DNA from: Methanococcoides burtonii DSM 6242 | GTDB taxonomy: Archaea; Halobacteriota; Methanosarcinia; Methanosarcinales; Methanosarcinaceae | Assembly: GCF_000013725.1 (NCBI RefSeq) | Contig: NC_007955.1 | Span: 2,449,579-2,513,578 of the forward strand | Reading direction: 5' to 3' | DNA: 64,000 nt | In this document: positions 49,331 through 60,247 of the stretch, one piece after another | Layout of the letters: every line of letters begins with the position of its first letter | Position numbering within the stretch: position 1 is the first letter of the stretch | Notes under the pieces: generated by a model | Told to the model about the DNA's origin: nothing | Database searches by the model: none | What the model saw: the letters and a program-made list of their open reading frames with translations, nothing else | Made by a program: the position numbers and the translations under genes

Positions 49331-49876
49331 ATGATAATTGGATTAACTGGAACTCCGGGTACTGGTAAAACGTCTGTTAGCAGGCTTCTTCAGGAGCATG
49401 GCTATAATATGCTTTACCTGACCGATCTGATCAAAGATGAATGCCTTTACTCTGAGGTGGATGAGGGCCGGGATACACTGGTTGCGGATATGGACCGCGT
49501 TTTTTCCCGTGTATGTGAGCTGGTCGGTGATGATGAAGGGGTGAACATTATCGATAGTCATATGGCCCATCACATTGCCGATGTGGTCATAGTTCTGCGT
49601 ACTGCTCCTTCCGATCTTAGGGAACGTCTCAATCTGCGCGATTATTCTGATGCTAAGATCGAAGAGAATGTGGAGGCCGAATGTCTGGACGTTATTCTGG
49701 TGGAGTCTGTGGAATGGTGTCAGAAAGTCTATGAGATCGATACTACCGGAAGAATGGCAGAAGATGTTGTGTCTGATGTGGAAGAGATCATCTCGGGTGT
49801 TCTGTCGGGCAATGATGCCGAGGTCTATCAAAAGTATATGCCTGGTTCGTTTGACTGGAGTGGGGGGATACTCTGA
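49331..49876 (+). CDS. Adenylate kinase 6-like NMP kinase
   Basis: A 181-residue P-loop protein of the AK6/Fap7 family: MIIGLTGTPGTGKTSVSRLL, then NIIDSHMAHHIADVVIVLRT and the LxxRGY-like LRERLNLRDYSDAKIEENVE. AK6 has broad NMP kinase activity and, in eukaryotes and archaea, a role with uS11 in small-subunit maturation. I prefer ATG 49331, which places the P-loop at residue 7. An ATG at 49304 overlapping the trpG stop is possible. Confidence 0.88.
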   Translation: MIIGLTGTPGTGKTSVSRLLQEHGYNMLYLTDLIKDECLYSEVDEGRDTLVADMDRVFSRVCELVGDDEGVNIIDSHMAHHIADVVIVLRTAPSDLRERLNLRDYSDAKIEENVEAECLDVILVESVEWCQKVYEIDTTGRMAEDVVSDVEEIISGVLSGNDAEVYQKYMPGSFDWSGGIL

Positions 49877-49879
49877 CAC

Positions 49880-50074
49880 TCACTCTATTTTCTTATCAGG
49901 GGTGATGCCATAATATTCTGTTCTGGCTTTACCCCATGGACATCCGTTCTTCCCGCATATCCTCAATTCTATCTTTTGCAATGCTTTGCAAATTCCAATC
50001 CCTGCTCTTGCACCTCTGCAAACAGGGCAGTATTTTTCACAGAAAACCGGTGCTTTTTCTTTTGTAGTTGTCAT
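49880..50074 (-). CDS. Small cysteine-rich protein, unknown function
   Basis: A 64-residue basic protein with six cysteines (12, 16, 19, 29, 40, 45) in FCEKYCPVCRGARAGIGICK and RICGKNGCPWG. The layout suggests a metal or iron-sulfur site. It is convergent with the AK6 gene, four bases away. It has its own promoter upstream in the AT-rich gap at 50.1 kb. No family recognised. Confidence 0.6.
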   Translation of the reverse strand: MTTTKEKAPVFCEKYCPVCRGARAGIGICKALQKIELRICGKNGCPWGKARTEYYGITPDKKIE

Positions 50075-50186
50075 ATTATTATCTTCTCCACTTTGTTCAA
50101 TCTCTATTAAATATGTATTTGTTAGTAAAATGTAAATATACTTACTGCCTATCTATTTTAATTATATCTTCATAAGGGAGTATATT

Positions 50187-50642
50187 ATGAAATTTATAAA
50201 AATAGGAATTGTTCTGTTGTTAATGTTAGTGTTGATGGTATCCGGATGTTCTGATTCAGAGGAATCCGATGTGGTATCAGAAGTTGCAGACGATCTTGGT
50301 GTAGATGTGATAAGTACATCATTTGATGATCTTGATGATGCTTATTGCGATCCTGAAGTTACTCAGGATGAAATCGCAACTCTGATCGATGAAGGGTATA
50401 AAGGTAATTTCGTTCAGTGGACAGGGACTGTATTTGCTGTTACTAATAATGGCGACTCCTATACAGTTCAGGTTCAGCACTGCCCGGGTTCACTTTCTGA
50501 TGCAGGTGTCACTTTCAGTCAGGATCAGAACGATGTTGTTTCAAAGCTCATAAAAGGTCAGGAGATCACTTACCTGGGCAGGATCACACGCTATCAGAAG
50601 AGTGTTGGTATCTGGGTTGAAGAAGCTTCCCTTGTTGTTTAA
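50187..50642 (+). CDS. Lipoprotein with OB-fold-like domain
   Basis: A 151-residue protein with a lipoprotein signal (VLMVSGC, C21). It is acidic, and the segment FVQWTGTVFAVTNNGDSYTV...GQEITYLGRITRYQ resembles the OB-fold (tRNA_anti-like) domain of exported archaeal proteins. There are cysteines in AYCDPE and QHCPGS. GGGAG precedes the ATG. Function is unknown. Confidence 0.75.
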   Translation: MKFIKIGIVLLLMLVLMVSGCSDSEESDVVSEVADDLGVDVISTSFDDLDDAYCDPEVTQDEIATLIDEGYKGNFVQWTGTVFAVTNNGDSYTVQVQHCPGSLSDAGVTFSQDQNDVVSKLIKGQEITYLGRITRYQKSVGIWVEEASLVV

Positions 50643-50691
50643 GGGTGTAAGATAAATTCGCTTTAAAAAAGATGATCTGATTAATTATATT

Positions 50692-50712
50692 TGATGGTGT
50701 CTTTCACCATCA
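50692..50712. terminator. Terminator between convergent genes
   Basis: A perfect hairpin, TGATGGTG/CACCATCA, with loop TCTTT, is followed by CTGTTTTTATTTTT on the plus strand. It ends the lipoprotein transcript. Confidence 0.75.
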
Positions 50713-50738
50713 CTGTTTTTATTTTTGGATATTTAGGT

Positions 50739-53280
<2,542 letters not shown>

Positions 53281-53291
53281 TTAAATCCTCC

Positions 53292-53388
53292 AATTTAATA
53301 ATGCTATTTAATAATGCTATTTAATAATGCTATTTAATAATGCTATTTAATAATGCTATTTAATAATGCTATTTAATAATGCTATTTA
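53292..53388 (-). repeat. Seven tandem 13-bp repeats in the mer leader
   Basis: The unit ATTTAATAATGCT (plus strand) recurs seven times with exact 13-base spacing (GCT at 53303, 53316, 53329, 53342, 53355, 53368 and 53381). It begins about 11 bases before the mer start. Beyond it, on the minus strand, TTTTAATATATGC (about 53400-53412) is the likely mer TATA box, so most or all of the array should be transcribed as 5' leader. Confidence 0.9.
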
Positions 53389-53855
53389 GGATTACGTGCA
53401 TATATTAAAACCTTATTGGTTTATCTCGAATGGAATACATTATCCGTGCTAAGCTTATATTTCTTGTTTGATTAGTCTGTTAATATGTGTGAAATGTTCT
53501 CTTTTTCCCTGTATATTTAATTGCTTTTTCATCCCACTGTTCTTCTGTCACTTTTGAAATACCGATATGCATAAATATCCATCTGACCTATTTTCAAGAG
53601 TAGTAATGGTTCCATTTATGGAATTCAAGGGGGATTTCCTTGGTCTATCATTCAATTAAGTAGGAACTCTGGGTTGCCTGTTACATTTTTCAGGTGTCTC
53701 TTAATATATTCCTCAATGCATCTCCCAATGGCAATAGTGATAGAAGCTGATGCTGGGAGCATGTACAAATTGACGATCTTGGAATCTTGTCCCATATGTC
53801 TGTTGAAACGATTTACAAACAAACACTTTTTCTAAATACTACATTGGGTGATCGA
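53389..53855. other. Long intergenic region, mer promoter and a possible gene remnant
   Basis: The mer TATA box is near 53405. A minus-strand ATG frame at 53652-53795 (47 codons) has coding-like composition (YMLPASASITIAIGRCIEEY) but no ribosome site or recognised family. Nothing else is supported. Confidence 0.4.
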
Positions 53856-54092
53856 ATGAAATGTTATGAATGTGCAAAGAACGAAAAAGACTCGGATGTT
53901 TTAGGCATCTGCATTGTATGTGGCAGGGGGGTTTGCAAAGACCATCTTATGCGTGAGAAAATTCCAAAATGGGATGGAGAATATGACATCAAGCTAAGTT
54001 GTATGGGCGATTCCTGCAAGATAAAGGACATGCAGCCAATGCTCAAGATTGTGTGCACACCATGCCATGATGCTCTAATAGGGAACCAGTGA
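53856..54092 (+). CDS. DUF2180-type zinc-finger-like protein, copy 1
   Basis: A 78-residue methanogen protein beginning MKCYECAKNEKDSDVLGICI with VCGRGVCKDH, a CxxC...CxxC..C..H pattern. Two further pairs follow (SCMGDSCK, VCTPCH). This matches the small cysteine-rich DUF2180 family of methanogens; the role is unknown. It is directly upstream of a paralogue. ATG 53856 aligns both copies at MKCY. Confidence 0.8.
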   Translation: MKCYECAKNEKDSDVLGICIVCGRGVCKDHLMREKIPKWDGEYDIKLSCMGDSCKIKDMQPMLKIVCTPCHDALIGNQ

Positions 54093-54102
54093 GGTGGATA
54101 CC

Positions 54103-54321
54103 ATGATGAAATGTTATGATTGTATGGAAGAGGGCAACGACACTGAAGCTGCAGCTGTCTGTATTTTATGTGGAAAAGGAATTTGTGTGAACCACTCGAA
54201 AGAACTTCTTCTTTCGGTCTCAGCAGGGGCACCACCTCATACTAAGCGTATGCACAACGGCCTTACAAAGATCCTGTGCAAGTATTGCCTGAGCAACACC
54301 ATTGTTGATGCCTTTGACTGA
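54103..54321 (+). CDS. DUF2180-type zinc-finger-like protein, copy 2
   Basis: A 72-residue paralogue of the preceding gene: MMKCYDCMEEGNDTEAAAVC, then ILCGKGICVNHSKE, with a final LCKYCLS. GAGGTGG six bases upstream decides ATG 54103. The pair leads into the redox gene run on the plus strand. Confidence 0.8.
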   Translation: MMKCYDCMEEGNDTEAAAVCILCGKGICVNHSKELLLSVSAGAPPHTKRMHNGLTKILCKYCLSNTIVDAFD

Positions 54322-54372
54322 TCACATTGATGTTTATAAATTTATAAATTATTAATTAGGGAGTGACATAAT

Positions 54373-54723
54373 ATGAGTGAAGAAAGCAGAAAAATAATAG
54401 ACGATATTGGCGATAAGATGGGGTTCACCCCTCAAATACTTGAGACCTTACATGAACTGGATCCTCATTTTGTAAAGAAGTACACCCGATGCGATCATAA
54501 GATCCTTACAGACGGTGCCCTCCCGGCAAAAGTAAAAATATTGATGGCACTTGCTGTTGTAGCTTCCAAGCAGTGTGAATCCTGTACGGTGGCACAGATG
54601 AAAAGTGCATTGAAGAATGGTGCGACAAAAGAGGAGATAATGGAAACCATGGAAGTTATTTCCGTAACATCCGGTGCACCTGCTGTGGCAGCATGCCGGG
54701 ATGCGCTAAAAATGTTGAAATAA
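54373..54723 (+). CDS. AhpD-like carboxymuconolactone decarboxylase-family protein
   Basis: A 116-residue helical protein with KVKILMALAVVASKQCESCTVAQMKSAL. The CESC pair gives the redox-active thiols of AhpD-like proteins, although the usual histidine three residues later is T/V here. KNGATKEEIMETMEVI is the family's second helix. It probably acts as a thiol reductant or peroxidase partner. GGGAG precedes the ATG. Confidence 0.88.
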   Translation: MSEESRKIIDDIGDKMGFTPQILETLHELDPHFVKKYTRCDHKILTDGALPAKVKILMALAVVASKQCESCTVAQMKSALKNGATKEEIMETMEVISVTSGAPAVAACRDALKMLK

Positions 54724-54852
54724 CTCAATCGTTCGGTCGAAGGATAAGGGCACAATACCATCTGGGTCGAATAAATTCTCATCGACCTTCTTTTTTTAGG
54801 GCTTGTTCCCTTGTTCATTAATTTTTAAAAATGATCTCAGGGGGTTTCTCAT

Positions 54853-56247
54853 ATTAAGTCCATTCATTTAGCTTTGACATTCTTATTGTTCGTAGCTGCG
54901 ATCCTGTTTGTCACATGTACTGCCTCAGCCGTTGATCCTACAGGATTTGATGAGTTGAACTCTGAAGATTTCGTGACCAATTCTAAATGTGCGAATTGCC
55001 ATGCTATATTGCGTAGTCAGCATGAAGGTAGCATGCATGCTTTTGCTTATTCCGACCCTCTGTATCAGAAAGAGGCTCTGCTTGCAAGTGAAGATACCAA
55101 CGGTCAGACCGATGAGTTCTGTTCCCGCTGCCACACGCCCATAGGTGTTGTCAGTGGTGAAGTTCCTCCCATCGATGGCTCTATGATAAGTGATGTGGCT
55201 GCGGAAGGTGTCCAATGTGATTTCTGTCACACAGTATCCGAAAGTGCAGGTATTGGTGACGGTTCATTCGTTTCAAGTCCTGGCGATGTTAAATGGGGCC
55301 CGCGTGATGATGCACCTTCGGCTTTCCATGAGTCCGAGTTCAATGGTCTTTACACGGAGGCTGAATATTGCGGTATGTGTCATAATGTGAACAGCCCTTT
55401 TAATGGCCTGCCTCTTGATGATACTTACACTTTCTGGTCCGAGAGCTCTTATGCAGAAGAAGGTGTGGTTTGTCAGGATTGTCACATGAGCCCGGGTATA
55501 ACACATTTCGAAGCAGACCCTGGCCGATCAGCGTCCAGTTCTCCTAAGAGGGACCATATTCCTGTACATGAGATCGTTGGTGGCAACTACTTCATGCTTG
55601 ATATCCTAACTGATGGAAAAGCCGGTGATGCTGCTGTGGAAAGGCTCCAAAAGGCTGCAACGCTTGAAGTGGATGCACCGGAAGATGCAATTTCCGGTGA
55701 TGATGTTTCTATCAAAGTCTCTGTTACCAATTCCGGTGCCGGTCATAAATTGCCTACGGGGATCTCTGAAATAAGGCAGATGTGGGTATCTGTCTCAGTA
55801 ACTGATGCCGATGGGGTACTATTATACAGTTCCGGAACGCTTGATGGTGAGGGGAATGTCGAAGAGGGTATTATCTATCATACGGTCCTTTCCGATGCTG
55901 ATGGGGATGTGACAACTAAACTATGGCAAGCTGAGGCTATTGTTTCCGATAATCGAATCCTTCCAGGCGATACAGCGGTCGAATCCCATTCGTTCGTTAT
56001 GCCGGAGGGAGCTGCGGATCCTATTCTCGTTGAAGCAAAACTATTATACCGCTCCGCACCTCAGAGTATTGTTGATGAACTGTTCGGGAAGGGTACTCAT
56101 GAAGTTCCTGTGATTGATATGGCAAAAGCCTATGGTTCTATTAATGGGGAGGCTGAAGTGCCTTCAAGTTCAACACCGGGATTTGGTGTAATATTGCTTA
56201 TATTTTCACTGATCGCAGCTGGTTGTGTTGGCAGGATCCTAAAATGA
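54853..56247 (+). CDS. Pentaheme c-type cytochrome with PGF-type C-terminal anchor
   Basis: An extracytoplasmic electron carrier with five CxxCH heme sites (CANCH, CSRCH, CDFCH, CGMCH, CQDCH) in the first 220 residues, further histidines as distal ligands, then a beta-rich domain containing GAGHKLPTG. The C-terminus STPGFGVILLIFSLIAAGCV is a PGF-CTERM-like sorting and anchor segment. A start at TTG 54874 gives a signal peptide with no positive charge. An AUU at 54853, eight bases behind AGGGGG, gives (M)KSIHLALTFLLFVAAILF, a normal signal. That start is preferred. Confidence 0.9.
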   Translation: MKSIHLALTFLLFVAAILFVTCTASAVDPTGFDELNSEDFVTNSKCANCHAILRSQHEGSMHAFAYSDPLYQKEALLASEDTNGQTDEFCSRCHTPIGVVSGEVPPIDGSMISDVAAEGVQCDFCHTVSESAGIGDGSFVSSPGDVKWGPRDDAPSAFHESEFNGLYTEAEYCGMCHNVNSPFNGLPLDDTYTFWSESSYAEEGVVCQDCHMSPGITHFEADPGRSASSSPKRDHIPVHEIVGGNYFMLDILTDGKAGDAAVERLQKAATLEVDAPEDAISGDDVSIKVSVTNSGAGHKLPTGISEIRQMWVSVSVTDADGVLLYSSGTLDGEGNVEEGIIYHTVLSDADGDVTTKLWQAEAIVSDNRILPGDTAVESHSFVMPEGAADPILVEAKLLYRSAPQSIVDELFGKGTHEVPVIDMAKAYGSINGEAEVPSSSTPGFGVILLIFSLIAAGCVGRILK

Positions 56248-56262
56248 TATTGGAGAAATGAT

Positions 56263-56892
56263 ATGTCTGATAATGCGATAAAGCTGCTTGGGATCTCGGG
56301 CAGCCCTCGAAAAAAAGCCACTGATAGAATGGTCAGGGAGGCTTTGAAGTATGCTGAGGAAAAATATGGTGTGGAAATTGAATATTTCTCTGCTAAAGGC
56401 AAGGATCTGAAATTCTGTATCCACTGTGACCATTGCGTAAGAACAAAACAGGGATGTATCCACAAAGATGATATTGTGGAACTTTATGAGAAAATGGAGT
56501 GGGCAGATGCCTGGATAATTGGCACCCCTGTCTATCAGGGTACGGTCAGTGGTCAGACTAAAACAATAATGGATAGGTGCCGTGCAGTTGTTGCCCGTGA
56601 CCCGAAGGTCTTTATGAATAAGGTGGGTGCCGGTATGGCTGACGGCGGTGACCGTGTGGGCGGGCAGGAACCGGCTTTACAGGTTATACATAATTTTTAT
56701 ATCATCAGCGAAATGATCCCTGTGTCAGGTGGTTCATTTGGTTCTAATCTCGGAGGTACGTTCTGGTCACAGGATAAAGGTGCCGATGGCATTGAAGTGG
56801 ATGATGAAGGTTTAAGAAGTATGCGAAAGACGGTTCGAAGGCTTATTCAGACGGCTCAAATGTTAAAAAAAATACCATCGGAGGATATTTAA
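56263..56892 (+). CDS. Iron-sulfur flavoprotein (Isf/NADPH-dependent FMN reductase family)
   Basis: A 209-residue flavodoxin-fold protein: LGISGSPRKKATDRM is the FMN phosphate loop. The compact cluster motif FCIHCDHCVRTKQGC gives C52, C55, C58 and C65, the CX2CX2CX4-7C pattern of Isf, which binds [4Fe-4S]. GTPVYQGTVSGQTKTIMDR is the isoalloxazine-side loop. Isf proteins take electrons from ferredoxin and reduce oxygen or peroxide. The next gene starts directly at its stop. Confidence 0.9.
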   Translation: MSDNAIKLLGISGSPRKKATDRMVREALKYAEEKYGVEIEYFSAKGKDLKFCIHCDHCVRTKQGCIHKDDIVELYEKMEWADAWIIGTPVYQGTVSGQTKTIMDRCRAVVARDPKVFMNKVGAGMADGGDRVGGQEPALQVIHNFYIISEMIPVSGGSFGSNLGGTFWSQDKGADGIEVDDEGLRSMRKTVRRLIQTAQMLKKIPSEDI

Positions 56893-57591
56893 GTGGAATT
56901 CGAAGCTCCTATCACTGAAATTATAGAACAGACGCACGATGTGAAAAGTTTCCGTTTCAAAAGGCCTGAAGATTTTGAGTACAAGGCCGGACAGTATTTG
57001 TTTGTTAGTATTCCCGTAAATGGTGAAATGCAGCGTAAGCCCTTGACAATATCCAGCAGTCCTACTGAAAAAGATCATCTGGAATTCACTAAAAAACTTA
57101 CCGGTCATGAATACTCTGATGCACTTGATGCAATGGTTCCGGGTGATGTTCTTATTATCAACGGTCCCAATGGCAGGTTCACTTTTGAAGGCGAGTATAA
57201 TAAGATCGCCCTCATCAGCGGTGGTATTGGCATTACTCCTATGATCAGTATATGCAGGTATTGCAGCGATAGTAAGACTGGTACGGACATCGTGTTCCTT
57301 GATAGCAATAAGGTGGAATCTGATATTGCATTCGGGGATGAACTGGACGAGATGGGGCGTTCACATCCTAACATGAAGGTCGTACATACGCTGACACGCG
57401 CAGATACTGATTGGCTGGGTTGTACTGGGCGTATATGTGAACCAATGATATTGGACTATATTTCTGATATCCTGGAACGTACTGTCTATGTTTGTGGCCC
57501 TCCTCCAATGATGAAGTCCGTTGAAGAACTACTTCTTAATATGGGAATTCCTAAAGAACAGATCAAGAAAGAAGCACTTGTGGGATTCTAA
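56893..57591 (+). CDS. Ferredoxin-NAD(P)H reductase-like flavoprotein
   Basis: A 232-residue FAD/NAD(P)H oxidoreductase. It has the flavin motif RKPLTISSSP, the nucleotide-binding GGIGITPMISICRYCSD and the C-terminal YVCGPPPMM. The ferredoxin-like C-terminal [2Fe-2S] domain found in some relatives is absent. The GTG start directly abuts the Isf stop, so the two are translated together and likely exchange electrons. Confidence 0.92.
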   Translation: MEFEAPITEIIEQTHDVKSFRFKRPEDFEYKAGQYLFVSIPVNGEMQRKPLTISSSPTEKDHLEFTKKLTGHEYSDALDAMVPGDVLIINGPNGRFTFEGEYNKIALISGGIGITPMISICRYCSDSKTGTDIVFLDSNKVESDIAFGDELDEMGRSHPNMKVVHTLTRADTDWLGCTGRICEPMILDYISDILERTVYVCGPPPMMKSVEELLLNMGIPKEQIKKEALVGF

Positions 57592-57640
57592 GTATTATCT
57601 ATTAATGATGTTTTTTGAAATAAAAATATGAGGTATATCA

Positions 57641-58216
57641 ATGAGTTGTATCAAAGAAACTGAAACTGAAAAAAATCTATTGAAAGCCTTTGCAGGCGAA
57701 TCACAGGCAAGGAATCGGTATACGTACTTTGCTTCAGTTGCCAGAAAAGCGGGGTATGATCAGATCTCCGCTATCTTCGCTGAGACCGCAGATAATGAGA
57801 AGGAACATGCAAAGAGGCTCTTCAAGTTCCTTGAGGGCGGAGATGTTGAGGTCACAGCTTCTTTTCCTGCAGGCGTGATATCAAGTACAAGGGATAATCT
57901 TGAAGCTGCGGCTGCTGGCGAGAACTACGAACATACTACTATGTATCCGGAATTTGCCAAGATCGCTGAAAGTGAAGGATTCCTGGAGATCGCTTCTGTG
58001 TTCAGGCATATAGCTGTTGCAGAAAAAGGACATGAAGAGCGTTATCTTAAACTTGCTGCCAATCTGGATCTCGAGATGGTATTCAGAAAGGATGGTACCG
58101 TTGCATGGAGATGTCGCAACTGTGGTTATATTCATGAAGGTCCTGCAGCTCCGGATAAATGTCCTGCATGTGATCACCCAATGGGATATTTCGAGGTTAA
58201 GGCAGAGAACTACTGA
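57641..58216 (+). CDS. rbr: Rubrerythrin
   Basis: A 191-residue peroxide-reducing diiron protein. The ferritin-like domain has [18 protein letters not shown] and the paired ExxH sites ([23 protein letters not shown]). The C-terminal rubredoxin domain has [20 protein letters not shown]. It reduces hydrogen peroxide with electrons from rubredoxin or a flavoprotein. It overlaps or abuts the AfpA gene. Confidence 0.97.
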   Translation: MSCIKETETEKNLLKAFAGESQARNRYTYFASVARKAGYDQISAIFAETADNEKEHAKRLFKFLEGGDVEVTASFPAGVISSTRDNLEAAAAGENYEHTTMYPEFAKIAESEGFLEIASVFRHIAVAEKGHEERYLKLAANLDLEMVFRKDGTVAWRCRNCGYIHEGPAAPDKCPACDHPMGYFEVKAENY

Positions 58217-58230
58217 TGGGGGTTTATGAT

Positions 58231-58773
58231 ATGAAACGTATTGCATGGGGTATTACAGGTTCTGGTGACCAGATCGTTGAGACGTATCAGGTCATGAAGG
58301 ACATTCAGAAGCGTACTGATCTTGAGTTCATGGTCTTCCTTTCAAAGGAGGGGGAGACCGTTATGAAATGGTATCGTATTTGGGATGATATTCAGAGGGA
58401 TTTCCCTAATTTCAAGACCGGTGTGGGTCCGAACTCGCCTTTCATTGCAGGCCCTCTCCAGGTGGGTCATTACGATGCTTTGATTATTTCACCTGCAACG
58501 GCTAACAGTGTGGCTAAGATCGTTCACGGCATCGCCGATACGCTTGTTACGAATGTAGTTGCACAGACCGCAAAAGGTGATACGCCTATCTATATTCTTG
58601 CAGTTGATCAGAAACGTGGAACTGTGGATACTTATGCACCCAGTGGGAGGAAGATGACGTTGAAGATGCGTGAAATAGATGTTTCCAATTCTGAGAAACT
58701 TTCACAGATGGAAAATATAACGCTCATCGAAAAACCGGAAGATATTTACCAGATCCTCGGTGTAGAAAAATAA
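58231..58773 (+). CDS. afpA: Archaeoflavoprotein AfpA
   Basis: A 180-residue flavoprotein of the HFCD/DmrB-like group: MKRIAWGITGSGDQIVETYQ binds FMN, and ALIISPATANSVAKIVHGIA is the substrate-side loop. Archaeal AfpA is reduced by ferredoxin and is linked to Isf in other species, which fits its place downstream of isf, fnr and rbr. I chose ATG 58231 behind GGGGGT over the ATG 58216 overlapping the rubrerythrin stop. Confidence 0.9.
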   Translation: MKRIAWGITGSGDQIVETYQVMKDIQKRTDLEFMVFLSKEGETVMKWYRIWDDIQRDFPNFKTGVGPNSPFIAGPLQVGHYDALIISPATANSVAKIVHGIADTLVTNVVAQTAKGDTPIYILAVDQKRGTVDTYAPSGRKMTLKMREIDVSNSEKLSQMENITLIEKPEDIYQILGVEK

Positions 58774-58774
58774 G

Positions 58775-58808
58775 TGATGGTTTCCGGCTAGTTCCGGAAG
58801 TCCCATCA
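58775..58808 (+). terminator. Terminator after afpA
   Basis: TGATGG/CCATCA forms the outer stem and TTCCGG/CCGGAA the inner stem, followed by TTTTATTATTTTATTT. It closes the redox gene run. Confidence 0.8.
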
Positions 58809-58870
58809 TTTTATTATTTTATTTCTAACAATATTCTGTATCCTCTGTTGGATCTCGATCTTAAAATAGC

Positions 58871-59974
58871 TCAGTTCTCTCTTTTGCCTTCTATGAACTC
58901 ATTTGTCATGAGGTGTGCCACATCGTCAGTGAACTGCTGAGGTGGGTGTTTCATGAAGTATGATGATGGTGAATAGAGTATTCCGCCTACTCCTCTGACC
59001 AGTGCAAGTTTACAGCAGCGTATGGCATCAATGACAACTCCTGCGGAGTTTGGTGAATCCTCTACCGAAAGACGAAGTTCGATGTTCATTGGTACGTCTC
59101 CGAAGAGCTTTCCTTCCATTCTCAGGAAACATAGCTTGTTGTCCTGCTGCCATGGGACGTAATCGCTTGGTCCGATATGGATGTTATGATCGTCAAGCCT
59201 TTCTGTAAGTACTGACTGGACCGCTTCTGTCTTTGAGGTCTTCTTTGAAGAAAGCCTGTCGCGGTTGAGCATGTTGAGGAAATCGGTATTGCCACCAGTG
59301 TTGAGCTGGTATGTTCGCTCCAGTTTAACTCCCCTTTTATTGAAAAGGTCTGCAAGGGTACGGTGTGTTATGGTTGCACCAAGCTGTGCTTTAATATCAT
59401 CGCCGATTATTGGAATTCCCTTGTCCGCAAATTTCTGTGCCCATTCGGGGTTGCTCGCAATGAATACTGGCATATTGTTGACAAATGCGACATTTGCATC
59501 GAGTGCACATTGTGCATAGAATTTAGTTCCCTCTTCAGATCCTACTGGAAGGAAGTTCAAAAGTATCTCCGCACCGGAGTCCTTTAGAATGGATGTGACA
59601 TCTTCTTCTGTAGATTCAGGTTCTGTTGCTGGAATGAACTTATACTGGTCTTCGTAGTTCACCATGTGTTCGGACACACCGTCCTTAATGTTTCCCATTG
59701 TGACCTTTACTCCGGTCTCTGGTATCTCTGGACAGAATACGGTCGTACAGTTCGGATGTGCAAAAATGGCTTCTGATACGTCCTTTCCAACCTTCCTCTC
59801 ATCAATGTCAAATGCTGCGACTACTTCAATATCAAAAGGTCTGTACCCACCAATTTCCCAATGCATAAGTCCTATCGCATCTTTTTCCTCTTTGTCTTTA
59901 TAGTACTCAAGGCCCTGGATCAGTGAACTGGCACAGTTGCCAAGTCCTGCGATTGCGATTTTTATCTTGTCCAT
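58871..59974 (-). CDS. Inositol-3-phosphate synthase (archaeal)
   Basis: A 367-residue NAD-dependent enzyme that turns glucose-6-phosphate into inositol-3-phosphate, the precursor of archaetidylinositol lipids and inositol-based solutes. The NAD loop is IAGLGNCASSLIQGL; GDDIKAQLGATITHRTLADL and QLNTGGNTDFLNM are catalytic-core signatures. It stands alone on the minus strand amid plus-strand redox genes. Confidence 0.95.
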   Translation of the reverse strand: MDKIKIAIAGLGNCASSLIQGLEYYKDKEEKDAIGLMHWEIGGYRPFDIEVVAAFDIDERKVGKDVSEAIFAHPNCTTVFCPEIPETGVKVTMGNIKDGVSEHMVNYEDQYKFIPATEPESTEEDVTSILKDSGAEILLNFLPVGSEEGTKFYAQCALDANVAFVNNMPVFIASNPEWAQKFADKGIPIIGDDIKAQLGATITHRTLADLFNKRGVKLERTYQLNTGGNTDFLNMLNRDRLSSKKTSKTEAVQSVLTERLDDHNIHIGPSDYVPWQQDNKLCFLRMEGKLFGDVPMNIELRLSVEDSPNSAGVVIDAIRCCKLALVRGVGGILYSPSSYFMKHPPQQFTDDVAHLMTNEFIEGKREN

Positions 59975-60247
59975 AACGCTTCCTCTTAACTAAAGTGAAC
60001 GATTGACTATGTATATTCTATAATCGTTATGCAATGTCCTAATGTTTACCAGTAAATAAAAAGGTTTCTAATATAATGGTTATTGGATTCGGTTATGTCT
60101 TTAGAGGAGCGTTTGGGTTAGAAAGGTTTTTAAGGTGTGAAAGCTGTTCTTTTTTTGGAGATCTTGTTTCTGTATTGATGGAGAAATAAATGCAAGCGCT
60201 ACCAAAGGGCTTGTCTGGTCTTTAAACAAAATAATGGAGATGATATT

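Noticed and set aside
53281-53400. Possible CRISPR-like array
   Set aside because: The unit is 13 bp in direct tandem with no spacers, so it is a minisatellite.
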